Below are positions 1 through 8,735 of a stretch of 11,011 bases of DNA, piece after piece. The position numbers were made by a program, and so were the translations under genes. The DNA comes from Ramlibacter sp. (GTDB lineage Bacteria; Pseudomonadota; Gammaproteobacteria; Burkholderiales; Burkholderiaceae_C): contig JAMPXR010000042.1 in NCBI GenBank assembly GCA_023701085.1, forward strand, positions 1 through 11,011, written 5' to 3'. Below the pieces are notes generated by a model, which did not search any database, was not told the origin of the DNA, and worked only from the letters and a program-made list of their open reading frames with translations. How positions within the stretch are numbered: the first letter of the stretch is position 1; every line of letters begins with the position of its first letter.

Positions 1-240
1 AAGAAGAAGCCAAGCGACTACCTTCGCGAAAACTTCTGGTACACCTGCAGCGGAACGCCCTGGGAGCCCGCGATCTCCTTCTGCCAGCACGTCATCGGCC
101 AGGATCGCGTGATGTACGCCATGGACTATCCCTATCAGTACGTGCCGGAGGAGGTGAGCATGGTCGAGCGGTTGTTCGTGTCGCCACAGGTGAAGCGCAT
201 GTTCTTCGAGACCAATGCCGTTTCGCTGTTCAAGCTGTAG
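1..240 (+). CDS. Amidohydrolase family 2 protein, C-terminal end (partial)
   Basis: The reading frame is open from the window edge to a TAG at 238-240, giving the last 79 residues of a protein whose start lies outside. The fragment has the pattern of the end of the amidohydrolase_2 (ACMSD/gamma-resorcylate decarboxylase-like) TIM barrel: a KPSDYLRENFWYTCSG strand-helix segment, then QDRVMYAMDYPYQ. In this family the Asp of the [ST/M]DYP or TDWP motif is the last metal ligand. Such enzymes are cytoplasmic metal-dependent hydrolases or non-oxidative decarboxylases of small carboxylated compounds. The substrate cannot be told from this piece. The next gene starts 27 nt downstream on the same strand, so the two are probably co-transcribed, and the binding protein may serve this enzyme's pathway. 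The family call is fairly secure; the exact activity is not. Confidence 0.7.
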   Translation, partial: KKKPSDYLRENFWYTCSGTPWEPAISFCQHVIGQDRVMYAMDYPYQYVPEEVSMVERLFVSPQVKRMFFETNAVSLFKL

Positions 241-254
241 ACCGTGATCACGTC

Positions 255-260
255 AAGGAG
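255..260 (+). promoter_or_regulatory. Ribosome binding site deciding the start of the Bug gene
   Basis: AAGGAG lies 7 nt before the ATG at 268. It selects this start over an upstream in-frame GTG at 244, which has no Shine-Dalgarno sequence and would place extra charged residues before the signal peptide. Confidence 0.75.
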
Positions 261-267
261 ACTTGCG

Positions 268-1254
268 ATGACGCTTCGACGCCGCGCCTTGCTTGCTGCC
301 ACTACCGGACTGGCTCTGCTGGAAGTGCTGCTGCCCGTCGCACACGCGCAGGATGCCTGGCCGGCCAGGCCGGTGCGCATCGTCGTTCCGTTTGCGCCAG
401 GCGGCAGCGCGGACTCGGCAGCTCGACTGCTGGCGCCCAAGCTGTCCGAAAAGCTTGGACGACCCGTGCTCATTGATAACCGCCCGGGTGCCGGTGGCTC
501 GCTGGCCATCGGCCAAGTGGTCAAAGCGCCCGCGGACGGTTACACGGTTTTGCTAGCGGCCGCGGGAGGACTCACGATCTCGCCCGGCCTCAACCCAAAC
601 ATCGGCTACGAGCCGCTAGGCGACCTTGCACCCATTACGGGATTTGCACGCATTCCGTTCGTGCTCGTGACCAATGGCGACCTTGGCATACCTCGCATCG
701 GCGACCTGATCAGGCACGTCCGCGGCAATCCTGGCAAGTTCAGCTATGCCACCGGCGGCAATGGGACTGCCATGCATATTGGCGGCGAGATGTTCAAGGC
801 CATGAGCCAGAGCTACATCGTGCATGTGCCGTATCGCGGCAGCGGGCCGGCAGCTGTCGCGGCGATGTCGGGTGAAGTGCAGATGGCCGTGGTGGACTTC
901 GCCAGCGTGATCGGCCAACGAGACAACCCCAAGCTGAAGCTGATGGCCACGCTCGGCAAGGAACGCAGCACCTTGCTGCCCGACTTGCCTACCCTGCACG
1001 AGAGTGGTCTTGCCGGCTACGACGTGACAGGCTGGTTTGGCTTGTTCGCTCCGGCGCGCACGCCATTACCCATCGTCAGCAGGCTCAACACCGAAATCGT
1101 CGCGCTCCTGCGCACGCCTGAGTTCGCCGAGCGCTTCAGGAATCTTGGGATGGAGCCTCAACCGACGACATCGGATGAATTACGCACGTTGATGCGCAAC
1201 GAAATCGCCGCCTATAGCGCAGTGATCAAGCGCGCCGGTATCAAGCTGGAATAA
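268..1254 (+). CDS. Bug/TctC-family tripartite tricarboxylate transporter substrate-binding protein
   Basis: This 328-residue protein starts at the ATG behind the AAGGAG. It begins with a clear Sec signal peptide: arginines at residues 4-6, a hydrophobic core, and a likely cut after AHA at residue 27. Mature sequence follows the Bug pattern: WPARPVRIVVPFAPGG, then ARLLAPKLSEKLGRPVLIDNRPGAGG, then YATGGNGTAMHIGGEMF and HVPYRGSGPAA in the middle. The length is typical of the family. Bug proteins are periplasmic receptors, usually for small carboxylates and some amides or aromatics; many are orphans with no adjacent TctA/TctB membrane genes, and none is seen here. The gene follows the amidohydrolase closely and converges on the serine-dehydratase gene with only 9 nt between stops. 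The family call is secure; the ligand is unknown. A few codon choices (CTA, TTA, ATT, CAA) are more relaxed than in the genes downstream. Confidence 0.92.
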   Translation: MTLRRRALLAATTGLALLEVLLPVAHAQDAWPARPVRIVVPFAPGGSADSAARLLAPKLSEKLGRPVLIDNRPGAGGSLAIGQVVKAPADGYTVLLAAAGGLTISPGLNPNIGYEPLGDLAPITGFARIPFVLVTNGDLGIPRIGDLIRHVRGNPGKFSYATGGNGTAMHIGGEMFKAMSQSYIVHVPYRGSGPAAVAAMSGEVQMAVVDFASVIGQRDNPKLKLMATLGKERSTLLPDLPTLHESGLAGYDVTGWFGLFAPARTPLPIVSRLNTEIVALLRTPEFAERFRNLGMEPQPTTSDELRTLMRNEIAAYSAVIKRAGIKLE

Positions 1255-1263
1255 CGAGCTGCC

Positions 1264-2505
1264 TCAACTCCCCATCCCCGGAACGCTCCCCTGCCCCTTG
1301 AGGCCGTGCACGTAGATCTTCGCGAGGCCGCCCTGCGCCGTTTCGCGGTAGGTCGACTTCAGGTCGCGGCCGGTTTCCCACATGGTGCGCACGACTTCGT
1401 CGAAGGACACCAGGTGGTGGCCGTCGGATAGCAGTGCGTAGGCCGCGCAGTCCACGGCCCGCACCGCGGCCACGGCATTGCGTTCGATGCAGGGAATCTG
1501 GACATAGCCGCCGATCGGATCGCAAGTCAGGCCCAGGTGATGCTCCAGCCCCATCTCGGCGGCGTATTCGATCTGACGCACCGTGCCGCCCAGCAATTGC
1601 GCGGCCGCCGCCGCGGCCATGGAACAGGCGGTGCCCACCTCGCCCTGGCAGCCGACCTCGGCGCCCGAGATCGAGGCGTTGCGCTTGACGATGTTGCCTA
1701 TCATGCCGGCCGTGGCCAGCGCGTGCAGGATCTTTTCCTGCGACAGCCTGGATTGCTGCTGCAGGAAGAACAGCACGGCCGGCAGCACACCGCAGGCGCC
1801 GCAGGTGGGCGCCGTGACGACTTCGCCGCCCGCGGCGTTCTGCTCCGAGACCGCCAGGGCATAGGCGAACAGCAGCGCGGTCTGGCCGAAGTAGCCGGTC
1901 AGGTTCTGCGCCCGGGCGTGATAGGACGAGGCCTTGCGCAGCACGTTCAGGCTGCCGGGCAGGCGCCCTTCGGTGTCGAGGCCGCTCTCGATGGAGCGCC
2001 GCATCGTGGCCCAGACGTCGCCGAAATACGGCCAGATCGACTCCCCCTCGTGGCGCGCGACCATTTCCCAGATGAGCAGGCCTTCGCGTTCGGTTTCCCC
2101 GAGCACCTGGCTCATGGCGGTGTAGGGGTACACCTCGGGTCCGCCATCGGGCCGGCCCTCCTCGTCGAGCAAGGCGCCGCCGCCGACCGAGTAGGCGACG
2201 CGCGATGCGAGCACCCGGCCCGCGGCGTCGAGCGCCTCGAAGCGCATGCCGTTGGGGTGGCGCGGCAGGCTCTGCTCGGGCAGCCAGACGATCTCGACCG
2301 GCCTCGGCACAAATGGCGCGCTGACGGCGTGGTCCGTCAGGTGGCCGCGGCCGGTCGCGGCGAGACTGCCATAGAGCGTGACCCGCACCTTCGCGGCCGC
2401 TTCCGGAATCGACGCGGCGAAGGCGTCGGCCGCGAAGCGCGGGCCCATCGTATGACTGCTCGAAGGGCCGAGGCCGATGCGATAGAGTTCTCGAAGAGAT
2501 TTCAC
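1264..2505 (-). CDS. Iron-sulfur-dependent L-serine ammonia-lyase homologue, divergent
   Basis: This 413-residue protein resembles single-chain SdaA-type enzymes, which convert L-serine to pyruvate and ammonia using a [4Fe-4S] cluster. Visible landmarks are GIGPSSSHT-like GLGPSSSHTMGP (residues 11-22), YSVGGG (105-110), NASISGAEVGCQGEVG (276-291) and TCDPIGGYVQIPCIERN (327-343). The cluster cysteines are C286, C328 and C339, spaced 42 and 11, as in the Legionella enzyme. The start is a GTG at 2505, forming a GTGA overlap with the hyuA stop and preceded by AAGGA. It is shorter than E. coli SdaA (about 454). Two oddities stand out. The usual APTNGA segment reads APTCGACG (C235 for Asn). The C-terminus has no cysteine, although the single-chain enzymes known to me end with one that caps the cluster. 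The position downstream of hyuA suggests a pathway amino acid as substrate, either serine or a related C3 amino acid. Fold is certain; substrate is open. Confidence 0.88.
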   Translation of the reverse strand: MKSLRELYRIGLGPSSSHTMGPRFAADAFAASIPEAAAKVRVTLYGSLAATGRGHLTDHAVSAPFVPRPVEIVWLPEQSLPRHPNGMRFEALDAAGRVLASRVAYSVGGGALLDEEGRPDGGPEVYPYTAMSQVLGETEREGLLIWEMVARHEGESIWPYFGDVWATMRRSIESGLDTEGRLPGSLNVLRKASSYHARAQNLTGYFGQTALLFAYALAVSEQNAAGGEVVTAPTCGACGVLPAVLFFLQQQSRLSQEKILHALATAGMIGNIVKRNASISGAEVGCQGEVGTACSMAAAAAAQLLGGTVRQIEYAAEMGLEHHLGLTCDPIGGYVQIPCIERNAVAAVRAVDCAAYALLSDGHHLVSFDEVVRTMWETGRDLKSTYRETAQGGLAKIYVHGLKGQGSVPGMGS

Positions 2506-3904
2506 CGGGTCTGTCCTTGATAGGGATGGCCAAAGGGCGCACGCGCTACATAACGGCCATCGCCGGATTGGGCGCGAAGGTCGCCATCCGCCCAGACATG
2601 AGCGCCACGGCTGAAGGTGTGCAGCACTACGCCACGCACCTCCATTCCCTCCCAGACCGAAAAGTCCGTGTTCTGGTGCTGGGTTGCCGCCGACAGCTTC
2701 TTCGTCTTTGCCGGATCGAGCACGATCACGTCGGCGTCGCCGCCGATTTCCAGCCCGCCCTTGCGCGGCCACAGGTTGAAGCTGCGCGCGGCGTTGGTGG
2801 ACGTCAGCGCCACGAACTGCTCGGGCGAAATCCGGCCGCCGTTCACGCCCAGCTGCCACAGCACATGCAGGCGGTCCTCGACGCCACCGCAGCCGTTGGG
2901 AATCCGCGTGAAGTCGCCCTCGCCCAGCCGCTTCTGGGCCTTGGTGAAACAGCAGTGGTCGGTGCCCGTGGTGCTGAGCGTGCCGTCCTGCACGGCCTGC
3001 CAGAGCGCCTGCTGGTGTTCGCGCGGGCGGTACGGCGGGCTCATCACATGGCCGGCGGCGAAGTCGAAGTCGGGGTGGCGGTACACCGAATCGTCGATCG
3101 CCAGAAAGCCGGGGAGCGTCTCGCCGATCACCTTGACACCGCGCCCGCGCGCCTGGGCGATGGCGCGCGCCGCTTCCGCCGCCGACACATGCACGACGTA
3201 CAGCGGGACGCCGACGGTCTCCGCGATGGTGATGGCGCGCACCGTCGCTTCGCCTTCGCACTGGGGCGGGCGCGACAGCACATGGCCCAGCGGCGAGTTG
3301 AGGCCTTCGGCGCGCATCTTCGCTTGCAGGTACGCGATGAGGTCGCCGTTTTCCGCGTGCACCTGGGGCAGCGCGCCCAGCTCGCGGCAGCGCTGGAAGC
3401 CGGCAATCAGGTCTTCGTCCGGCAGCATCAAGCCGCCCTTGTAGGCCAGGAAGAACTTGAAACTGGTGAGGCCGTGGTCGCGCACCAGGGCCGTCATCTC
3501 TTCCGAGAAACGCGGCCCCCACCAGGACACGGTCATGTGAAAGCCATAGTCGATGGCGGCCTTCGCGGCTTTGCCCCGCCAGACTTGCAGCGCCTCCAGC
3601 GGCGGCTGGCCGCGCTCGGCCCCGACGAAGTCCAGGATCGTCGTGGTGCCCCCGGCCGCGGCGGCGGCCGTGCCGGTGTAGAAATCGTCCGCCACCACCG
3701 TCCCCATCATCGGCAGCTGCATGTGGGTGTGCGGATCGACGCCGCCGGGCATCACGAAGCAGCCGCCGGCGTCGATCACCTGCGCGCCGGCGCTGGCCGT
3801 CAGATTGGCGCCGACGGCGACGATCAGCCCGTCGCGGCACAGCAGGTCGGCGCACTCGCGGCCCTCAGCGGTGACCACCGTGCCGCCGCGGATCAGGATC
3901 TCGT

Positions 3905-3908
<4 letters not shown>
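2502..3908 (-). CDS. hyuA: Dihydropyrimidinase/hydantoinase-family cyclic amidohydrolase (HyuA-like)
   Basis: This 468-residue protein is a complete D-hydantoinase/dihydropyrimidinase-type enzyme that hydrolyses cyclic amide or ureide bonds in the cytoplasm. The full binuclear metal site can be read: H60 and H62 in GGVDPHTH, carboxylatable K151 in TSFKFFLAYKG, H184 in QVHAENGD, H240 in YVVHVSAAEA and D317 in GTDHCCF. Y156 and the MSPPYRPR loop (289-296) match the substrate-binding region. The C-terminal half carries IPNGCGGVEDRLHVLW, typical of the family and of E. coli HyuA (461 residues). The start ATG overlaps the ygfK stop in an ATGA. No Shine-Dalgarno is obvious, so translation is probably coupled. 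The stop overlaps the next start as GTGA. Adjacency to ygfK and an amino-acid ammonia-lyase argues for a purine-derived ring intermediate rather than ordinary dihydrouracil, but dihydropyrimidine or hydantoin substrates remain possible. Confidence 0.92.
2514..2518 (-). promoter_or_regulatory. Ribosome binding site of the serine-dehydratase gene
   Basis: AAGGA on the minus strand lies 8 nt before the GTG at 2505, inside the end of hyuA. It supports the GTG start, which otherwise would be doubtful because the same frame stays open far upstream as an antisense-free shadow of hyuA. Confidence 0.6.
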
Positions 3909-5962
<2,054 letters not shown>

Positions 5963-5988
5963 GGTTTCTTCAGGTGTGCGTGCGACTA

Positions 5989-6017
5989 TTGCCGGCCATG
6001 ACTGTGCCACACATGAT
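5989..6017 (+). promoter_or_regulatory. Candidate sigma-70 promoter for the xdhD-ssnA operon
   Basis: TTGCCG (5989-5994, four of six) and CATGAT (6012-6017, four of six) are spaced by 17 nt on the plus strand. It would leave a leader of about 70 nt before the xdhD ATG. It overlaps the candidate minus-strand promoter almost completely, so the two could compete or share one regulator. It is weak evidence by sequence alone. Confidence 0.3.
5997..6015. promoter_or_regulatory. Inverted repeat, candidate operator in the divergent control region
   Basis: CATG-ACTGTGCCACA-CATG is an imperfect 19-bp palindrome centred on 6006, with symmetric CATG ends and an inner TG/CA pair; a perfect TGTG-N3-CACA lies within it at 6003-6013. 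It sits midway in the 133-nt gap and overlaps the candidate -10 elements of both divergent promoters, as expected for a shared operator. No regulator gene is visible in the window. Confidence 0.35.
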
Positions 6018-6026
6018 TTCGGTCAA
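5998..6026 (-). promoter_or_regulatory. Candidate sigma-70 promoter for the ygfK-hyuA-serine dehydratase operon
   Basis: On the minus strand TTGACC (6026-6021, five of six consensus bases) is followed after exactly 17 nt by AGTCAT (6003-5998, three of six). It would start transcription about 30 nt ahead of the ygfK ATG. The weak -10 and its overlap with an inverted repeat suggest it may need or be blocked by a regulator. This is a consensus match only. Confidence 0.35.
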
Positions 6027-6081
6027 AGCATGGGCCCAAACCCGCACCTACAGTCGACTCTTTCCGCCAGCCATGGCGGCC

Positions 6082-6086
6082 GAGGG
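6082..6086 (+). promoter_or_regulatory. Ribosome binding site of the xdhD-like gene
   Basis: GAGGG lies 9 nt before the ATG at 6096 and supports that start over the in-frame ATG at 5961, which would overlap the ygfK start. A CCGCC/GGCGG inverted repeat (6064-6068 with 6075-6079) lies just before it and could fold in the leader, though at this GC content it may be chance. Confidence 0.5.
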
Positions 6087-6095
6087 CGTTCCACC

Positions 6096-8735
6096 ATGAA
6101 CCTGTATCAATTCTCCCTCAACGGTGCGCCCGTGCAGGCACATGCGCATCCCGACCGGCTGCTGCTCGAAGTGCTGCGGGAGAATTTCAAGATCACCTCG
6201 GTCAAGAACGGCTGCGCGCCCCAGCAGGCCTGCGGCGCCTGCCTGGCCCTGGTCAACGGCGCGCCGATGAATACCTGCGGCCTGACCATGGACAAGGTGC
6301 AGGGCAAGCAGATCCTTACGCTGGAAGGCGTCAGCGATGCCGAGCGCGATCTGTTCGCGCGCGCCTTCCAGTTGGCCGCCGGCCTGCAATGCGGCTTCTG
6401 CACCCCGGGCTTGCTGCTGCGCATCAAGTGGCTGGCCGATCGGGGCCGCGCCATGTCGCGCGCCGAAATCGCGCGGGCGCTCACCGGTCACCTGTGCCGC
6501 TGCACCGGCTACGTCAAGATCATCGACGCGGTGGAAATGATCTTCGATGCCAAGCGCACCGGCCGCCTGCCCGAGCCGGTGACCCGCGGCGGCGTCGGCC
6601 AGCCGCTGGGCCGCTACCAGGGGCTTGAACTGGCGCTGGGCGCGCGGCCCTTCGTCGCCGACATCGATGTGCCCGGCTTGCTGCACGGCGCCATGGTGCT
6701 GTCGCCGCACGCGCGGGCCCGCGTGCTGGGCGTCGCCACCGCCGCGGCCGCCGCGCTGCCGGGGGTGGTGCGCGTGCTCACCGCCAAGGACGTTCCGGGC
6801 GACCGCTGGGTGGGCCAGATCTACAAGGACTGGCCGGTCATCGTGGCCGAGGGCGAGGAAGTGCGCTGCGTCGGCGATGTGCTGGCGGTGGTCGCGGCCG
6901 AGACGCCGCAGATCGCGCGCGCGGCGGCGGCGCTGGTGGAAGTGACTTACGAAAAGCTCGTGCCCGTGCTCGATCCGGCGCAGGCGATCGAGCCCGGCGC
7001 GCCCCAGGTCAATCCCAGGCACGACAACCTGCTGTCGCTCACCAAAATCCAGCGCGGCGACGTAGATGCGGCGCTGGCCGCATCGGCCCATGTGGTGAGC
7101 GGCACCTGGCAGACCCAGCGCATCGAGCACCTGTTCCTGGAGCCGGAAGCGGCCCTGGCCGTGCCGCTGCAGGACGGCCGGCTGCACCTGCTGACGCAGG
7201 GCCAAGGCGTGTTCGAGGACCGGCGCCAGGTAGCCTCGGTGCTCGGTGAGCCCGAGCAGAACGTCTTTGCCGAACTGGTGCCCAATGGCGGCGCCTTCGG
7301 CGGCAAGGAGGACATGACGATCCAGGCGCAGACCGCGCTGCTGGCGCGCGCGACCGGACGGCCGGTGCGGATCGAATTGAACCGGGAAGAGTCGGTGCGC
7401 ATCCACCCCAAGCGCCACCCGATCACCATGAGCTACACGGTAGGCTGCGACGCGCAAGGGCGCCTCACGGCCGCGCGCATCAAGCTCTTGGGCGATTCGG
7501 GCGCCTACGCCTCGGTCGGCGGCAAGGTGCTGGAGCGCGCCGCCGGCCATGCCTGCGGGCCGTACCGCATTCCGGCGCTGGACATCGAAGCGCGCGCCGC
7601 CTACACCAACAACCCGCCCTGCGGCGCGATGCGCGGCTTTGGCGTGAACCAGACCAGTTTCGGCATCGAAGGCTGCGTCGATCTGCTGGCGAAGAAAGTC
7701 GGCATCGACGGCTGGGAAATGCGCTGGCTCAACGCCGTGCGCATCGGCGACGTGTTCAGTAGCGGCCAGGTGCTCGAAAAATCAGTCGGCGTGGAAAAGA
7801 CCCTGCTGGCCGTCAAGGACGCCTACTACGCCGCGCGCAAGGCGGGACGCGCGGTAGGCATCGCCTGCGGCGTGAAGAACTCGGGCCTGGGCAACGGCGC
7901 CATCGAAAAAGGCCGGTGCGCCCTGGTGGTGGAGAGCGACGGCCACGTCGGCCTGTACATCGGCTTCACCGAGATGGGACAAGGCCTGCTCACGGTGATG
8001 ATGCAGATGGCCGCGGAAGTGACCGGCCTGCCGGCGTCCGTGTTCCAGCCCAAGGTGAACAGCCGCTTCGAGCTGGGAGGCGGCCAGACCACGGGATCGC
8101 GCGCGACCATGCTGTCCGGCCGCGCCACCATCGCCGCGGCCGAGAAGCTGCGGGACGACCTGAAGGCGGGCCACACGTTGCGCGATCTGGCCGGCCGTAT
8201 CTACGAAGGCGAAACCACCATCGACGACACCACCGCGCCGGGCCAGTTGAAGAACGGCAAGATCAAGACGCACACCGCCTTCGGCTGGTCGACGCAGGTC
8301 GTGGTGCTGGACGAAGCCGGCGCGGTGGCTCGCGTGCACGTGGCGCAGGACGTGGGGCGCGCCATCAATCCGCAGCAATGCGAGGCGCAGGTCCAGGGCG
8401 CGGTGCACATGGGGCTGGGTTACGCCCTGACCGAGGAGCTGCCCTGCAAGGACGGCATGCCGGTGACCTTCCACCCGCGCGAGATCGGCGTGCTGCGGGC
8501 GCCCCACATGCCGGAAGTCGAAGTGACCATCGTCGAGGAGCACGAACCCGAAGGTCCGTTCGGCGCCAAGGGCATCGGCGAACTCGGCCTGGTGCCCACG
8601 GCCGGCGCCGTGGCGGCCGCGCTCGAGGCGTTCGACGGCGTGCGGCGCATGACGCTGCCGATGAAAGACTCGCCGGCCGCGCGCGCCATCGACGTCGGCC
8701 GCATCAAGGACGACGATCGCGACCAATGGCACTGA
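6096..8735 (+). CDS. xdhD: XdhD-like molybdenum hydroxylase, [2Fe-2S] domains fused to molybdopterin domain
   Basis: This 879-residue protein is a xanthine-dehydrogenase-family hydroxylase. Residues 1 to about 150 hold two [2Fe-2S] sites: C40, C46, C49, C61 (GCAPQQACGAC, with five residues between the first two cysteines) and C99, C102, C134, C136 (QCGFCTPG, HLCRCTGY). From about 175 onward comes the molybdopterin-binding part: LHGAMVLSPHARARV, NGGAFGGKED, GAMRGFGVNQTSF, TEMGQGLLTV, GGGQTTGSRATM and GPFGAKGIGELG, whose E829 is the expected catalytic base. E405 and R513 align with bovine xanthine oxidase E802 and R880, which orient purines, so a purine-like substrate is plausible. There is no FAD domain, and no separate FAD subunit in the window. 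The cofactor would be sulfurated and inserted by XdhC, encoded nearby. E. coli XdhD (956 residues) has the same FeS-Mo fusion. The end overlaps ssnA by 10 nt. Family certain; direction (oxidation or reduction) unknown. Confidence 0.92.
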   Translation: MNLYQFSLNGAPVQAHAHPDRLLLEVLRENFKITSVKNGCAPQQACGACLALVNGAPMNTCGLTMDKVQGKQILTLEGVSDAERDLFARAFQLAAGLQCGFCTPGLLLRIKWLADRGRAMSRAEIARALTGHLCRCTGYVKIIDAVEMIFDAKRTGRLPEPVTRGGVGQPLGRYQGLELALGARPFVADIDVPGLLHGAMVLSPHARARVLGVATAAAAALPGVVRVLTAKDVPGDRWVGQIYKDWPVIVAEGEEVRCVGDVLAVVAAETPQIARAAAALVEVTYEKLVPVLDPAQAIEPGAPQVNPRHDNLLSLTKIQRGDVDAALAASAHVVSGTWQTQRIEHLFLEPEAALAVPLQDGRLHLLTQGQGVFEDRRQVASVLGEPEQNVFAELVPNGGAFGGKEDMTIQAQTALLARATGRPVRIELNREESVRIHPKRHPITMSYTVGCDAQGRLTAARIKLLGDSGAYASVGGKVLERAAGHACGPYRIPALDIEARAAYTNNPPCGAMRGFGVNQTSFGIEGCVDLLAKKVGIDGWEMRWLNAVRIGDVFSSGQVLEKSVGVEKTLLAVKDAYYAARKAGRAVGIACGVKNSGLGNGAIEKGRCALVVESDGHVGLYIGFTEMGQGLLTVMMQMAAEVTGLPASVFQPKVNSRFELGGGQTTGSRATMLSGRATIAAAEKLRDDLKAGHTLRDLAGRIYEGETTIDDTTAPGQLKNGKIKTHTAFGWSTQVVVLDEAGAVARVHVAQDVGRAINPQQCEAQVQGAVHMGLGYALTEELPCKDGMPVTFHPREIGVLRAPHMPEVEVTIVEEHEPEGPFGAKGIGELGLVPTAGAVAAALEAFDGVRRMTLPMKDSPAARAIDVGRIKDDDRDQWH

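Noticed and set aside
244..267. GTG at 244 as start of the Bug gene
   Set aside because: The ATG at 268 has a near-perfect AAGGAG at 7 nt and yields a standard signal peptide.
2506..3855. Extended N-terminus of the serine-dehydratase frame reaching into hyuA (863-codon frame)
   Set aside because: The extension is the out-of-frame reading of hyuA. The GTG at 2505 has a ribosome binding site, a stop/start overlap and begins right at the conserved SdaA N-terminus.
6048..7550. Long minus-strand open frame (500 codons) opposite xdhD
   Set aside because: It is antisense to the iron-sulfur and molybdopterin domains, with a composition typical of GC-rich shadow frames.
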